From positions 558,001 through 622,000 of the forward strand of contig QYRS01000002.1 of NCBI GenBank assembly GCA_006503535.1: DNA of 64,000 bases. The letters run 5' to 3'. The translations under genes were made by a program, and so were the position numbers. A model generated the notes under the pieces. The model did not search any database, was not told where the DNA came from, and saw only the letters and a list, made by a program, of their open reading frames with translations. Numbering within the stretch: position 1 is the first letter of the stretch; each line of letters begins with the position of its first letter. This DNA comes from Arthrinium phaeospermum. Its lineage: Eukaryota; Ascomycota; Sordariomycetes; Amphisphaeriales; Apiosporaceae. Positions 31,871 through 41,482 of this stretch are shown in pieces.

Positions 31871-32605
31871 ATGACACCCTCCAACCAACATGCGATTCGC
31901 CTTGGCGACAGGCTTCTTACTCCGTTTCAGCGCAGACCCAATATGGCGGTGGTGAGCCAGCTGGCTCCTGACACCTCCCAAGACAGCAAAGTCATAGCTG
32001 TTTTCATGGCCATGATCGTGGTTATGCTTGCCATGTCCCGGCACTACATCCAGGATCTGAATTCGATATCGAATGTCTTGGCGTTTATCCTACTGAGGCT
32101 ATCGACTTGGACCATGGGAGGGTTCGTCCTGTCTGTACACGACTCGACACAGCAGTCCTACATCCACAAGTTCCCATCCAAATGGCTCGACTGCAACGTA
32201 GCCACGCTCCTGGCGCTTTGCGCATACGTGGTTTTTCATCAGGGCGATATTGGATTGGCATTCTTTACTCATCACGCTACATCGTGCTATTGGATTGCCT
32301 ACTGGCTTGAGTGGTGGACAGGTACGATCGGCTTGGCGTTCTCGGTCTGCGGATGTACCGCCGTCATCGGCAATTCGCCGCCCTACACCCCGGCGGGAGA
32401 TGGGCACGCAGCGCAGGCGGGGATGGAGAAACCTGAGCCTTCTGCTCTTGACAGTGGCCATGACGCTGGTGTCGAGCTGGAGGAACGACCACCGGCTTAC
32501 TCGACGGAAGTGGCTGACGCCAGGAAATGGTGTATACCTCGATTCGTGTTCTATCTCTCATGTCAATATTTATGGATCAAAGAGGTAATGAAGATGTTTC
32601 GGTAA
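31871..32605 (+). CDS. Small multi-pass membrane protein, paralogue of the gene at 1879
   Basis: Intronless. The preferred start is ATG 31871 (TCCGACATGACA, 244 residues); ATG 31943 (220 residues) is a good alternative and gives an N-terminus of similar length to the paralogue; the frame opens at 31754. Hydrophobic segments: VIAVFMAMIVVMLAMSRHY, VLAFILLRLSTWTMGGFVLSV, VATLLALCAYVVFH, IGLAFFTHHATSCYWIAYW followed by LEWWTGTIGLAFSVCGC. The C-terminal 80 residues are polar (Pro, Glu, Asp) and end in YLWIKEVMKMF. Shares LDC-x-VA-[ST]-LLA, H-x-G-x-[VI]-G-x-AF and CYWI-x-YWLEWWTG with the first copy; the terminal segments are unrelated, so the duplication is old. Function unknown. Confidence 0.7.
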   Translation: MTPSNQHAIRLGDRLLTPFQRRPNMAVVSQLAPDTSQDSKVIAVFMAMIVVMLAMSRHYIQDLNSISNVLAFILLRLSTWTMGGFVLSVHDSTQQSYIHKFPSKWLDCNVATLLALCAYVVFHQGDIGLAFFTHHATSCYWIAYWLEWWTGTIGLAFSVCGCTAVIGNSPPYTPAGDGHAAQAGMEKPEPSALDSGHDAGVELEERPPAYSTEVADARKWCIPRFVFYLSCQYLWIKEVMKMFR

Positions 32606-33201
32606 CGGCGCTTCTGGTAGCCGCTAGGGCCTTGCGACATTGATAAGAGAGGGTCTGGATGTGGTTGGCCAGGCTAGTGAGAATTATTGACACCACAGTG
32701 CCCCAAGCCCAAGACCACGGTAGATCCATCCTTCGTCTCTGGAGCTGCGCTATTCTTGACTGACTTGGAGGACACACCGATCGACTATTCTCAATTGGAC
32801 GGGAGAAGTCTCCGAAGCCATCAAGTTCAAAATTGTTAGCGTTTGCTTTACAGGTTGGCTTCTCAGGGGATGTCTTTGATGGGGAGGGGGCGACTTGCAG
32901 GATGATAACAAATGGGAATCCAGAATCCTTCCCATGGGATTTGGCCATCGATGCATTTGCGGCCCTTCGCTTATAGACGTCCTTGCAACACCATAGGCTC
33001 TGGAACTTGGGCGCCTTACCGGGTAGAAGGCCAAGCTCATAGCAATCCGAATTCTGTTCATTCCAGAGCTACACATAGCACGTTATTCAAGCTTGAAGCT
33101 GCATAGTTACCACTTCATTGTGTATATATGAGGAGATCTATAACACTATCTGGTTCTTACTCTTACTCGGATTCCTACGTCAGGGGTCAAATCCCCATGG
33201 A
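32606..33201. other. Spacer with a decayed gene fragment
   Basis: About 600 bases. The part at 32899-32980 (minus strand) resembles an internal piece of the neighbouring 254-residue gene, listed separately. The rest shows nothing. Confidence 0.4.
32899..32980 (-). pseudogene. Probable degenerate fragment related to the gene at 33202-33966
   Basis: Translated on the minus strand this stretch reads DVYKRRAANASMAKSHGKDS then GFPFVII. The neighbouring gene has DIIRARGAAIEAMAKAIAKEN then GFPFVFI. DNA similarity is visible too: GACGTCTATAAGCGAAGGG versus GACATCATAAGAGCTCGAGG, and a shared ATGGCCAA. Similarity fades on both sides. A short frame (minus 32577-32948) covers it but has no other support. 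Confidence 0.35.
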
Positions 33202-33966
33202 TCAATGACCCATGCCTCGTTTGCCCTTGGGCTTGTTCGCCTCCGCCCTCTCCCTGGCTATCCTCAGAAGCTTGGCCTTCTCGGTCTCGCATATCTGCAG
33301 ATCAACGCTAGGTTTGGGGATGCCGTTCACCGCCCGGAACCTCATGAGGCCCGTCGGTACCCAGTTCTCGTCGGCCTCGACATAGATGTGGCCGTCGACT
33401 AGGAGCCTTTCTTTGTCAGTGGTGAAGGTGACGGTGAAGTGATTCTTGTCCGGAACGTATACACCATGTATAGTCGTGTGTGTGATGGTGTCCCGCAATG
33501 TTGTCATCTTGTGGGTGGCGCCTTTGATGAAGACGAACGGGAAACCGTTCTCTTTGGCTATCGCCTTGGCCATTGCTTCGATTGCCGCCCCTCGAGCTCT
33601 TATGATGTCGGGGTTCTGGTTGAGATCTTCGGCCGTCACCGCTTTACCGTCCTTATAGACAGGTTTACCGTCCTTACCCGTGATGGGCGTATTGTTTCCG
33701 CCTGGGACTTTCCCAAAAGGACAAATCCAAATGGCCGCAGGGTCTTCCAAAGACCCTTGAATGGACCCCCAATCATCTCCAGCATATTTAATGAATCTTC
33801 TGATCAACTTGTCGGTCAGCGGTCGGCCCACGGGTAGATCATCGCCTTTATGCCATGGTGGACTATCCGAGAGAGGCCCCGGGCGCGCCTCAGCGGCCGC
33901 GTCGTACGTCGGGTTCCGTGCCGTTGCCGGCTGCGGCCCTAGCCCTTTCAAAGTAGCCACAGGCAT
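33202..33966 (-). CDS. Hypothetical protein, 254 residues, no recognised domain
   Basis: Intronless frame from an ATG at 33966. No signal peptide and no membrane segment. N-terminal half: PPWHKGDDLPVGRPLTDKLI, then WICPFGKVPGGNNTPITGKD with a Lys/Asp/Gly repeat (GKDGKPVYKDGKAVTAED). Middle: IRARGAAIEAMAKAIAKENG and GFPFVFIKGATHKMTTLRD. C-terminal part: TTIHGVYVPDKNHFTVTFTT, beta-rich, then KAKLLRIARERAEANKPKGKRG, helical and basic. Lineage-restricted fungal protein by appearance. It lies in the accessory block with the tandem kinases, and a decayed relative sits just downstream. Confidence 0.65.
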   Translation of the reverse strand: MPVATLKGLGPQPATARNPTYDAAAEARPGPLSDSPPWHKGDDLPVGRPLTDKLIRRFIKYAGDDWGSIQGSLEDPAAIWICPFGKVPGGNNTPITGKDGKPVYKDGKAVTAEDLNQNPDIIRARGAAIEAMAKAIAKENGFPFVFIKGATHKMTTLRDTITHTTIHGVYVPDKNHFTVTFTTDKERLLVDGHIYVEADENWVPTGLMRFRAVNGIPKPSVDLQICETEKAKLLRIARERAEANKPKGKRGMGH

Positions 33967-34641
33967 CCTTGCTGAATAGAAGATGGTTATGTACTAGTAG
34001 AGATGGCTGTATCCGAAGATGGCTTGCTTGTGCTGTGTCCGGGCCTCCCGGGAGCCCCTTTCGGCACGGCATTGCGTCCATTATTTATGAGAGCGTCCTG
34101 CTATGTCACGATATATGCCGCCTTTGTGCTGAACAAAAGCAGGGGGCTTGAAGTGTCACTGTTCTTTTTATTGTTTATCCAAGCGTATTGCCACCTGCTT
34201 TGTGTCCCTCGAAGTTCGATGTAAAGGAGAGTTCTCGAGGTTCAACTCGGATCTTTCACCTCGACTCCTTTCATCTGAAGTGTTTCTGACAAAGAGGGTT
34301 TCCTTTGTCTACAACTATGCAACCTCTAGCAAGCTAATGTGTTCTCATTATTCCAATTCGATATACTGATTTGCCCATCGTGTGGATAATCCACTGGTAC
34401 ATGAATTCAGATACATGCCAGCGGTAAACGTAATCCCCCCTCGAGTTCACGTTTGGAGACATACTTTTGGGTTGTTAAGATATAGGCATTCGAAGCTCAT
34501 CGCAGAGATGGTAAAGTTTAATGTCTCTCTTATGTATACAAATATTATTTCCAAAGCTGTGAAAACGAAACTCTATCATTTTATATCAGACACTAGAAAT
34601 AAACAACTAGAAACAAAAACTAGAAACAAGAAATAATGACC
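33967..34641. other. AT-rich intergenic region
   Basis: About 675 bases. The last 150 are very AT-rich with repeated AGAAACAA(A/G)AA near 34600-34630. No gene. Confidence 0.45.
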
Positions 34642-36323
34642 TCAGATCAGATGGGTTTGGAAATACCACCATGGCATCGGCCAAAGAGCGTTGATGGCAC
34701 GCTGTAAAAATCCCATGCCCAGGATACCTTCATCTTCACCCTCTTCAGGCTCCTCATCATGCCCAGACTCTTCATCATTTTCAGGCTCTTCGCCCTGTAC
34801 AGTACTTTCACCCTTTGCAGCATCTTCATCGTCTTCAGGCTCCACGCCTTCTTCCTTGAGGCACGGGTGCCGAAGGATCTGGGCAGGCGTCGGTCGTTGC
34901 CGGCGGTCGTAGCGGAATATCTTCAGCGCCAGATCCGTCAGGGGCAGAACTTCGTCGCGTGTCAGGTACCAATGGCCATATTTGTCATGTCTTGGGTTCG
35001 GCCCTCGGAAGCGGCCGAAGTTCAGAGACGAGAGCACCAGCGAGAACGAGTGAGAGTATCCCGTCTCCAGTAGTTTCTGCTTGTCGACCGACTCCAGCGC
35101 CGCCACCGAAGGCATCGAGACTGGGTGGGAAGGATCCGTACGCTGAGCTTCGGTCAATACCCAGTCGGAGGGCTCCGTCTTTGGGCTTTGGTCGATATAC
35201 TCTACCAGGCCCTGCCTCCGCAGGTTTCTTTCGCAGAGGTCTTCGTACTCGCGGCGGCTCGTCAGGTAGCGCCGATGCTGCTTCTCGAATTCCCCGCGGT
35301 ACTCCAGGGGTAAGGGTCCCAGATAACCTTCCAAAAGCATTGTGGCGGGGAGTGCGTTCTCCGAGAAGAATTCACCGCCGAATACCTGCATGATAGAGGC
35401 TCCTAGAGCCCAAACATCGCTTGCAGCACTGGGCGGTTGGCTGTAAAGAATCTCGGGCGCTCCATAATGTCTGGGGATTCCTGAGAAGTTCGGTGGCTGA
35501 CCCTCCAAGAATGCCTCGCCGAAATCAACAATGGCAAGCTCTTCTAGGACGATGCCCTCGTCCATCGCATTACCCCAAAAAGCAGGCTTCACGAGATACT
35601 GGGGAACATGTGGGCTGGATTCCTCCCCAGAAGTAAGGCCGACGAGGAAAGCGTGAGGCCCGTCAAACAACTTCATAACTTCCTCGACCGTCATATGATC
35701 AATGTTGCGTATTTTCAACAACATGTTGGCAGGCCGGAAATCGCCGTGGCATATGCCGTTGTCGTGAAGAAACTGCATACCTCTGGTCATTTGACGGCAA
35801 AAGCCGGTCATGGCTTCGAATGTCCTGGATTCTTCATCTAGCCAGTAGGAGAGAGGGGCCCCAGGAGAGGCGTGACCAGAGCGAGGTGACGACCGTTGGG
35901 GCCGTCGATCCAAAAGTGCTCGTCCGGGACCACGACATGGTGAGCCGCGGCTTCCTGTCTGTCGATGCCCCTTTCGCGAAAGTGCTTCAGGGTTTTGAGG
36001 TCGCCTCCCTCCTCGGACGATTGCGACGCTACTATGATCTTGACGGCGCACCACCGGTCTTGTTGGTGGTCGCGGCACATCCAGATTGTGGCGTTGCCAC
36101 CCTGTCCTAGCTTAAGCGTGACTTCGAATCTACCATCGCAAAGGAGCTCATCGACAAGGACAGGATGAAAGCCGCCTGGCTCATATTCCTCAACGTCCTC
36201 GAGTTCCTCCTGATCCATAGGATTGATGATGTACTTCGGACGAGGTCCCTCCAACTCCAGACCGAGATCGGCAGCTCCCATAGAGGCCTGGGGTGAAGTC
36301 GAAGTCGAATTCGGGGCAGACAT
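34642..36323 (-). CDS. SRPK-like protein kinase (tandem copy 1), interrupted by a one-base frameshift
   Basis: From ATG 36323 the frame encodes the kinase N-lobe: glycine loop LGQGGNATIW (about 72-81), AVKII with Lys95, GPNGRHLALVTPLLGP. It then runs into a stop. The shifted frame continues without a stop to 34642 with SYWLDEE, the catalytic loop CHGDFRPANMLL, VDFGEAF (DFG) and YGAPEIL (APE), and ends in an acidic, Glu/Asp-rich tail. The break lies in GGGGCCCC at about 35858-35865; adding one base lines the protein up with the intact neighbour (LLGPTLPQWL). Full length would be about 560 residues. A missing base call is likelier than decay because about 400 downstream codons stay open. Role: Ser/Thr kinase related to fungal SR-protein kinases; substrates unknown. 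Confidence 0.75.
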
Positions 36324-37613
36324 GGTCGCTGCGTATCTGATATGCGATGTTGGTATGATGGAGGTCTCGGGACGTGGTTGCAGTGTTATCGCTGGTCGCA
36401 ATACTTTGGAATCTGATGTGCTGCAGTCATCGCCGTCTCGGTATTCGCTTCACATCCAGGGATATTTATTAAGCAAAAGGGAGTGAAGGACACAGAGTTC
36501 TCGTTGTCAGTCTCCTAACAATTACTTTCAATCAATGTTACAACAAAGATAATGGAAATGCGCACCGGTGCTTTGTTCCTCTTTGGGGCGCCGAGACGCC
36601 GCCTTCGAAAAGGGGTGATGATATGACAAAGAAACAGGTTCTCCCTACTAGGTAGGGAGATTCAAAGCATGACAACAAGAAGGTTGTCGAAGAAGCTACT
36701 CTAAGTAACAACGTAGCGTTGCCACCATTGCCGATTATGGAACAAAGGATGCCTTCTAACGATTTCTGTATGAGTTTGGTAGTCATTTAGACTACGGAGC
36801 CGTATGGTACCAGACATGTTTTTGTGGTCGAGCAATTGCTTGCAGCTTCGCCGACTGCCAACGATGGCGATCGTGTCTCATACACTGTGCAGCTCCTGGT
36901 TCTCATTCGCCCCCTCAGATACTTCAGTTTCATCATCCTTAGGCCCGTTGAATGATGATATTGTTGTTGGCTAATCGAAACGGATTATCTACGCCGAATA
37001 CCAAATCTTTTCACCAAAGGGTGTATAGTGGTTCTTAGACCCTTGAGCTCAGTGTCAGAGTTACGGCGTCTCGGGCCTACTACGAAAGGGCTCAGTGCCA
37101 TGAATCGCTACCCGGATACCAACTTTACTTCCACCAAATCTTACGTTGGGTATAATTCCATATCTTCGAGGAAATCTTGATAATTTGTATGTTTTGTGCT
37201 ACTTGATTTTCATTTGAATCTCCTCCACACCAACCGGATGCAGGAGAGTGCCCTCTCTAGTGGCACGTCCATTTCACCACCATCGTGTTCGTACATTGAG
37301 ATATATCAAGTTGGCAGGGTCAGCAATGTGTCGGAGAAGGGTACTGTCCCAATACATAGCGATATTGGTTTGTTCACATAGATGCGGTATAATGGCCTCA
37401 TAGATTTCCAGTAGGATCAAGAAGACCAAAGAAAGTGTATTATCCCTTCGATGGCGGTCGGGCTGCTCTTGGTACAATACTTGCCGTGACCAATTACCAG
37501 GCCTCCTACTTAGATTGAACATTGGGTTAATTGAGTAATCATTACTAATGATAGTACTTGGCCATCGACATGTGCAATACAATATGACCTAGCGGGAGCA
37601 ACGCGTTCCGCTA
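36324..37613. other. Spacer between the tandem kinases
   Basis: About 1.3 kb, no gene seen. It should contain the kinase 1 promoter and kinase 2 3' UTR. A short inverted GGTTCTCCCTACTAGGTAGGGAG-like element lies at about 36639-36660. Confidence 0.35.
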
Positions 37614-39170
37614 TCAAGAGGATGTCAGCTGTAATTTACCCAACCCCTGAGTGGTTTCCTCCACATTCTCATCCTCACTATCCTGGCCTCGGACACATTC
37701 ATGTTGCATAATCTCGCCAGGCTTTATGCGCTCGACAGGGTCGTAGCGGAATATCTTCAGCGCCAAGTCTGTCAGAATATCGGCTTCCTCGCGAGGCAGC
37801 TTGTACCAGCCATTCGTTTCCGGGTCATATCTGGGATCCGTCTTCTCGAAGAAAACTTCTTTCTCGAATCCGAGTATGGCCGATATAGGGTGCGCATAGT
37901 CGCCACGCTTGAGCCATTGGTCTCTTGCCTTGTCAAGTGCAGCTAGCGATTCGTAGGCTGCAGGGTGGGACGGGTCGTTCTTTTGCGACTCAGTCAAAGA
38001 GAACACCTTGAGTACTGGTGTGTCTTCAGGTGAGACCATCTCCATAAGAATGTAGTCTTGCCATCGGCTCCTCTTGTAATTGTACTTCTCCAGCAAGTGC
38101 TTGTTGTGCTGTCTTTCGAAGTCGTTTCGGTATTTCAGTGGCAAGGGCCCAACGTACTCTTCCAGAGACTTCACGGCACCTTTAATACTGGCAGAAAAGG
38201 GGCAATTGCCAAGAACCGCCATGATTGCGGCTCCCAGCGACCAAATATCGCTGGGAAGCCCAGGTTCGGAGGTGAAGATGACCTCGGGCGCGGCATACGA
38301 TCTTGGAATTGCATAACGTGAGTCCTTATGACTGCCAGGTACAAATGCTTCACCAAAATCGGTGACGACAAGATCTTCCTGTATCAAATGGTCCTTGCCT
38401 GTAATAGACCATCGTCCAGGTGCGATCGCGTAGTCTGGGGCGTGTTGGCCAGGATCCTCACCCGCCGGCGTCTGGATCCTGTTCCTCTTTGGTGCACCGC
38501 CGAGTGCCTCTCTGATCTCTTCTTCGGTGAAGTGGTCGACGTTGCGGAGCTTCATCAACATGTTCCTAGGTCTGAAGTCTCCATGGCAGAGACCTTGGCT
38601 CTGGAGGAACTCAATTGCTTCGATCATCTGGCGGCATAACTTCTTCTTAACATTATCCTTGTGTCCATTGAACTCAAGCCATTGGGGGAGGGTCGGGCCT
38701 AGGAGAGGGAGCACCAGAACAAGATGCCGGCCGTTGGGCCCTTCGATATAGAGACGTTCTTCGGGCAGCAGGATATGATGAGCGGCAGCTTCCTCTAGGC
38801 CAATACCGTTTTCGCCAAGTAGCCTCTTTACCAACAACTCCCCAGACTCCTCGGACGAATGGCTTGACACGACAACCTTTAAAGCACGCCAGCGATTCTG
38901 TTCGTGATCACGAGCAAGCCAAACGGTAGAAAACCCCCCCTGTCCTAGCTTATGGATGAGCTCAAACCGATCGCCAATGATCGAATATGGTAGAATAGGA
39001 CAGAGACCTCCAGGCTTGTACATCTCAACGTCTTCGACTTCGTATTTCCAAGGGCCGGATACCCAATACTTCGGTATGTATTTCTGGACCTCCTCATCAT
39101 CAGGAGTAGTCCAAGAGGGCTTCTCTGCAGAAGCACCCCCGGTTTCTGCAGGGCTTGGTGTTGTCGACAT
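37614..39170 (-). CDS. SRPK-like protein kinase (tandem copy 2), intact
   Basis: Intronless, 518 residues from ATG 39170. Glycine loop KLGQGGFSTVW (about 74-84), ATP-binding Lys98 in RALKVV, catalytic loop CHGDFRPRNMLM (195-206; HGD replaces HRD and R replaces the usual LKP Lys), TDFGEAF (270-276) and SYAAPEVIF (291-299). A large insert between the lobes and a helical C-lobe (LALKIFRYDPVERIKPGEIM) follow the SRPK-like fungal pattern. It parallels kinase 1 over its whole length (DGPNGRHLALV/EGPNGRHLVLV, SLAALDK/SVAALESVDK, LTDLALKIFRYD in both), so the pair arose by tandem duplication. All catalytic residues are present. Substrate unknown. Confidence 0.88.
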   Translation of the reverse strand: MSTTPSPAETGGASAEKPSWTTPDDEEVQKYIPKYWVSGPWKYEVEDVEMYKPGGLCPILPYSIIGDRFELIHKLGQGGFSTVWLARDHEQNRWRALKVVVSSHSSEESGELLVKRLLGENGIGLEEAAAHHILLPEERLYIEGPNGRHLVLVLPLLGPTLPQWLEFNGHKDNVKKKLCRQMIEAIEFLQSQGLCHGDFRPRNMLMKLRNVDHFTEEEIREALGGAPKRNRIQTPAGEDPGQHAPDYAIAPGRWSITGKDHLIQEDLVVTDFGEAFVPGSHKDSRYAIPRSYAAPEVIFTSEPGLPSDIWSLGAAIMAVLGNCPFSASIKGAVKSLEEYVGPLPLKYRNDFERQHNKHLLEKYNYKRSRWQDYILMEMVSPEDTPVLKVFSLTESQKNDPSHPAAYESLAALDKARDQWLKRGDYAHPISAILGFEKEVFFEKTDPRYDPETNGWYKLPREEADILTDLALKIFRYDPVERIKPGEIMQHECVRGQDSEDENVEETTQGLGKLQLTSS

Positions 39171-39923
39171 GGTGCAAGTCGCACTGAGTCCGTTCTCGTG
39201 TAATGAAGTTGCTGAATGGGCTCAGAACTGCTCTTGCGGAAGATATTCATAGGCATGCAGGTTGTTCGCTATGTCATGCTTATATCGACACCAGGCTCTT
39301 TGTATCCCTCCAAATGGTCAAGATGATGACATCCATCATGGCCCTCATATCCATTCTTTGTTTCCCAAATCTATGCGAGATTCATGAAAGATGTTTCTTG
39401 TCCAATCTTCTCAGAGACCAACTTGAAAGAATGAAAGGAGAAGTTGACCTCTCGACCAAAGCCCTCAAGCTAAACTCGATGCTCCTGGATGGTGTTTGGA
39501 TGTCTAGCTACTACTGCAATAGGTGGCAAGCCCCTGCTGGAATGAGCCGGTCAACTCTCTTCGAGAATATCATTCTACAGCATCATACGTTTATTACACT
39601 ATTGTTACCTGGAGTAAGTGGAATAATCAAGATAGGCGTGTCAATGAAAAGTACCTACTTACGGTTTATTCCAGAGGCCGCTTGGTGGAATAATAATTGC
39701 ACAGTCTGTAGTGTTAGTACATACAGTGATTCTGCCACCTCAAATGGCGGGGCATGCACAGTGCCATCTCGGATAGCGCCACGTGACAGGGGTCTCGAAA
39801 TTTCTGGCCCAGCTCCGATCCCGACTGGTCGCATGCCACACCAGAAACTTGAGCTGCCGAAGAAGAGGAAGACGATCAACGCCTTGTTCAATTTTGGCCA
39901 GACTCTTCAACACAGCAGCCACC
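39171..39923. promoter_or_regulatory. Divergent upstream region (kinase 2 / uS4m)
   Basis: 750 bases. A long plus-strand open frame runs through here into the uS4m exons in the wrong frame and is not a gene. A TGGAATAAT / GGTTTATTCCA inverted pair is at 39618-39675 (listed separately). Confidence 0.4.
39609..39700. repeat. TGGAATAA-type inverted repeat (copy at 39.6 kb)
   Basis: GGAGTAAGTGGAATAATCAAG (39611-39631) faces GGTTTATTCCA (39663-39673), and GTGGAATAATAA follows at 39685. The same elements in the same style occur at 55.13-55.26 kb and partly at 31.69-31.74 kb. Confidence 0.45.
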
Positions 39924-41482
39924 ATGCCGAGAGCTGCACAAAGGAGACTCCACGTCCTCCGACGGCCGGTAAGCCCTCCAATTCCCCTTCCAATGGCCCA
40001 ATTGGCGCCAGAGCTTGCCGTCGTCATGCGACAACAGGCCACACACACACAAGCAAGAAGATGCTAACCGGGACCTCTCTTCTTCTTCTTCCGCACAGAA
40101 ATTGCGCCAGTCGTGGAGCAAGTACAACCTCTACAACCTCTGGCGGCAGCGGGACCCCAAGATCGGCTTCGCCGACCACGAGACCTTCTTCCAGCAGAAA
40201 TGGCGGGCCAAGGGCCTGCTCCGCGCCTACCACGGCGAGCACATCAAGGAGCGCGACTGGGAGCGCATGTTCAGCCGCCGCCTGCTCAGCGTCGCCAACA
40301 TGAACCCCCGCTACATGGCCGAGAACGACGGCTCCGAGATGGCCGCCGGCAGGGGCTCCGGCCGCGACATCGTGCAGCGCTGGAAGTCGGACGTCGTCGA
40401 GCCCAAGACCATCACCCCCTACATGAACATGGCCTTCGCCCCCATGGAGCGCCGCCTCGACATCGCCATCTTCCGCGCCATGTTCGCTAGCAGCGCCCGC
40501 CAGGCGCGGCATTTCGTGGTGCACGGCAAGGTTAAGGTCAATGGCAAGGTGGTGAGTAGTAATACCAACGGACGGTGGGGAAACGAGGGGCAGAAACAGA
40601 CAAGGGCTAACATGAAATGCTTCTCCCCAATAGATGCACTACCCAGCCTACAAGCTTAACCCGGGCGACATGTTCCAGGTCGACCCCGACTCCGTGCTGT
40701 TCGCCACCGGACAGCCCAAGAAGAAGGGCGGCAGCAACGCCCGACAGGCCAGCAAGGCCCCGCAACACAACGCAGAAGCTGAGCCGGCAGCCGAGGAGGC
40801 AGAAGGCGCCGAGGCCGAGGCCGCGGAAGCTGCAGAGGCCTCCGAGGCGACAGAGCAGGACCCCGAGACAACAGACAAGCCCGAGGCGCCCAAGGCCGAC
40901 ATGAAGCCGACGCGGCAGGCCATCCAGAAGCTCACGAAGCAGGCCAAGTCCATCCTTGCCCGCGACCGTGACGTATCCACCTCCCAGAAGCAGAACCTCC
41001 GCTCCTTCCTGAAGCGCGCCAAACCTCTTCTCTCCAAGGCCGGCCGTTCGACGGCAACGCCTACCGACATCCTCGGCGAGCTGAACAGCATGGTCAAGGA
41101 GCTCAACCTGTCCGACCCATCTACCGAGGCTGCTGCTGCTCCTACCGAGTCAGCATCATCTTCAGAGAAGGCCACCCGCCAACAGCCCCCACGCAGCATC
41201 GACGACCTGAACGCGGAGGAGCTCAAGGCGCTCCAGCGGCTGATCCACGAGGAGGAGGAGAACCCCGCGGACCCGGCCAAGCCCTACCACACCCCCTGGA
41301 AGCCGCGCGACTACATGAGCCCGTTCGCCTTCATCCCCCGCTACCTCGAGGTCAACCAGAACGTCTGCTCGGCCGTCTACCTGCGACACCCCGTGGCCCG
41401 CGTGGGCTCGGCCGAGGTGCCCACGCCCTTTGGATACCAAATCAACCAGCTGGCCTTCAACTGGTACCTCCGCCGGCGTTAA
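39924..41482 (+). CDS. NAM9: Mitochondrial small-subunit ribosomal protein uS4m (NAM9)
   Basis: Three exons: 39924-39968 (45 nt, [15 protein letters not shown]), 40099-40551, 40634-41482. Introns are 130 and 82 bp (donors GTAAGC and GTGAGT; CTAAC branches), all phase 0. The product is 448 residues. Landmarks are [15 protein letters not shown] at the N-terminus, the S4 RNA-binding domain ([20 protein letters not shown] joined to [14 protein letters not shown]), a long low-complexity Ala/Glu insert (about residues 200-265), and the conserved end [17 protein letters not shown]...[10 protein letters not shown]. It binds early in assembly of the mitochondrial small subunit. The Kozak context CCACCATGCC supports the start. 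Confidence 0.93.

Noticed and set aside
39203..40303. 366-codon plus-strand frame overlapping the uS4m exons
   Set aside because: It reads uS4m in a wrong frame and the rest is spacer sequence; no homology.
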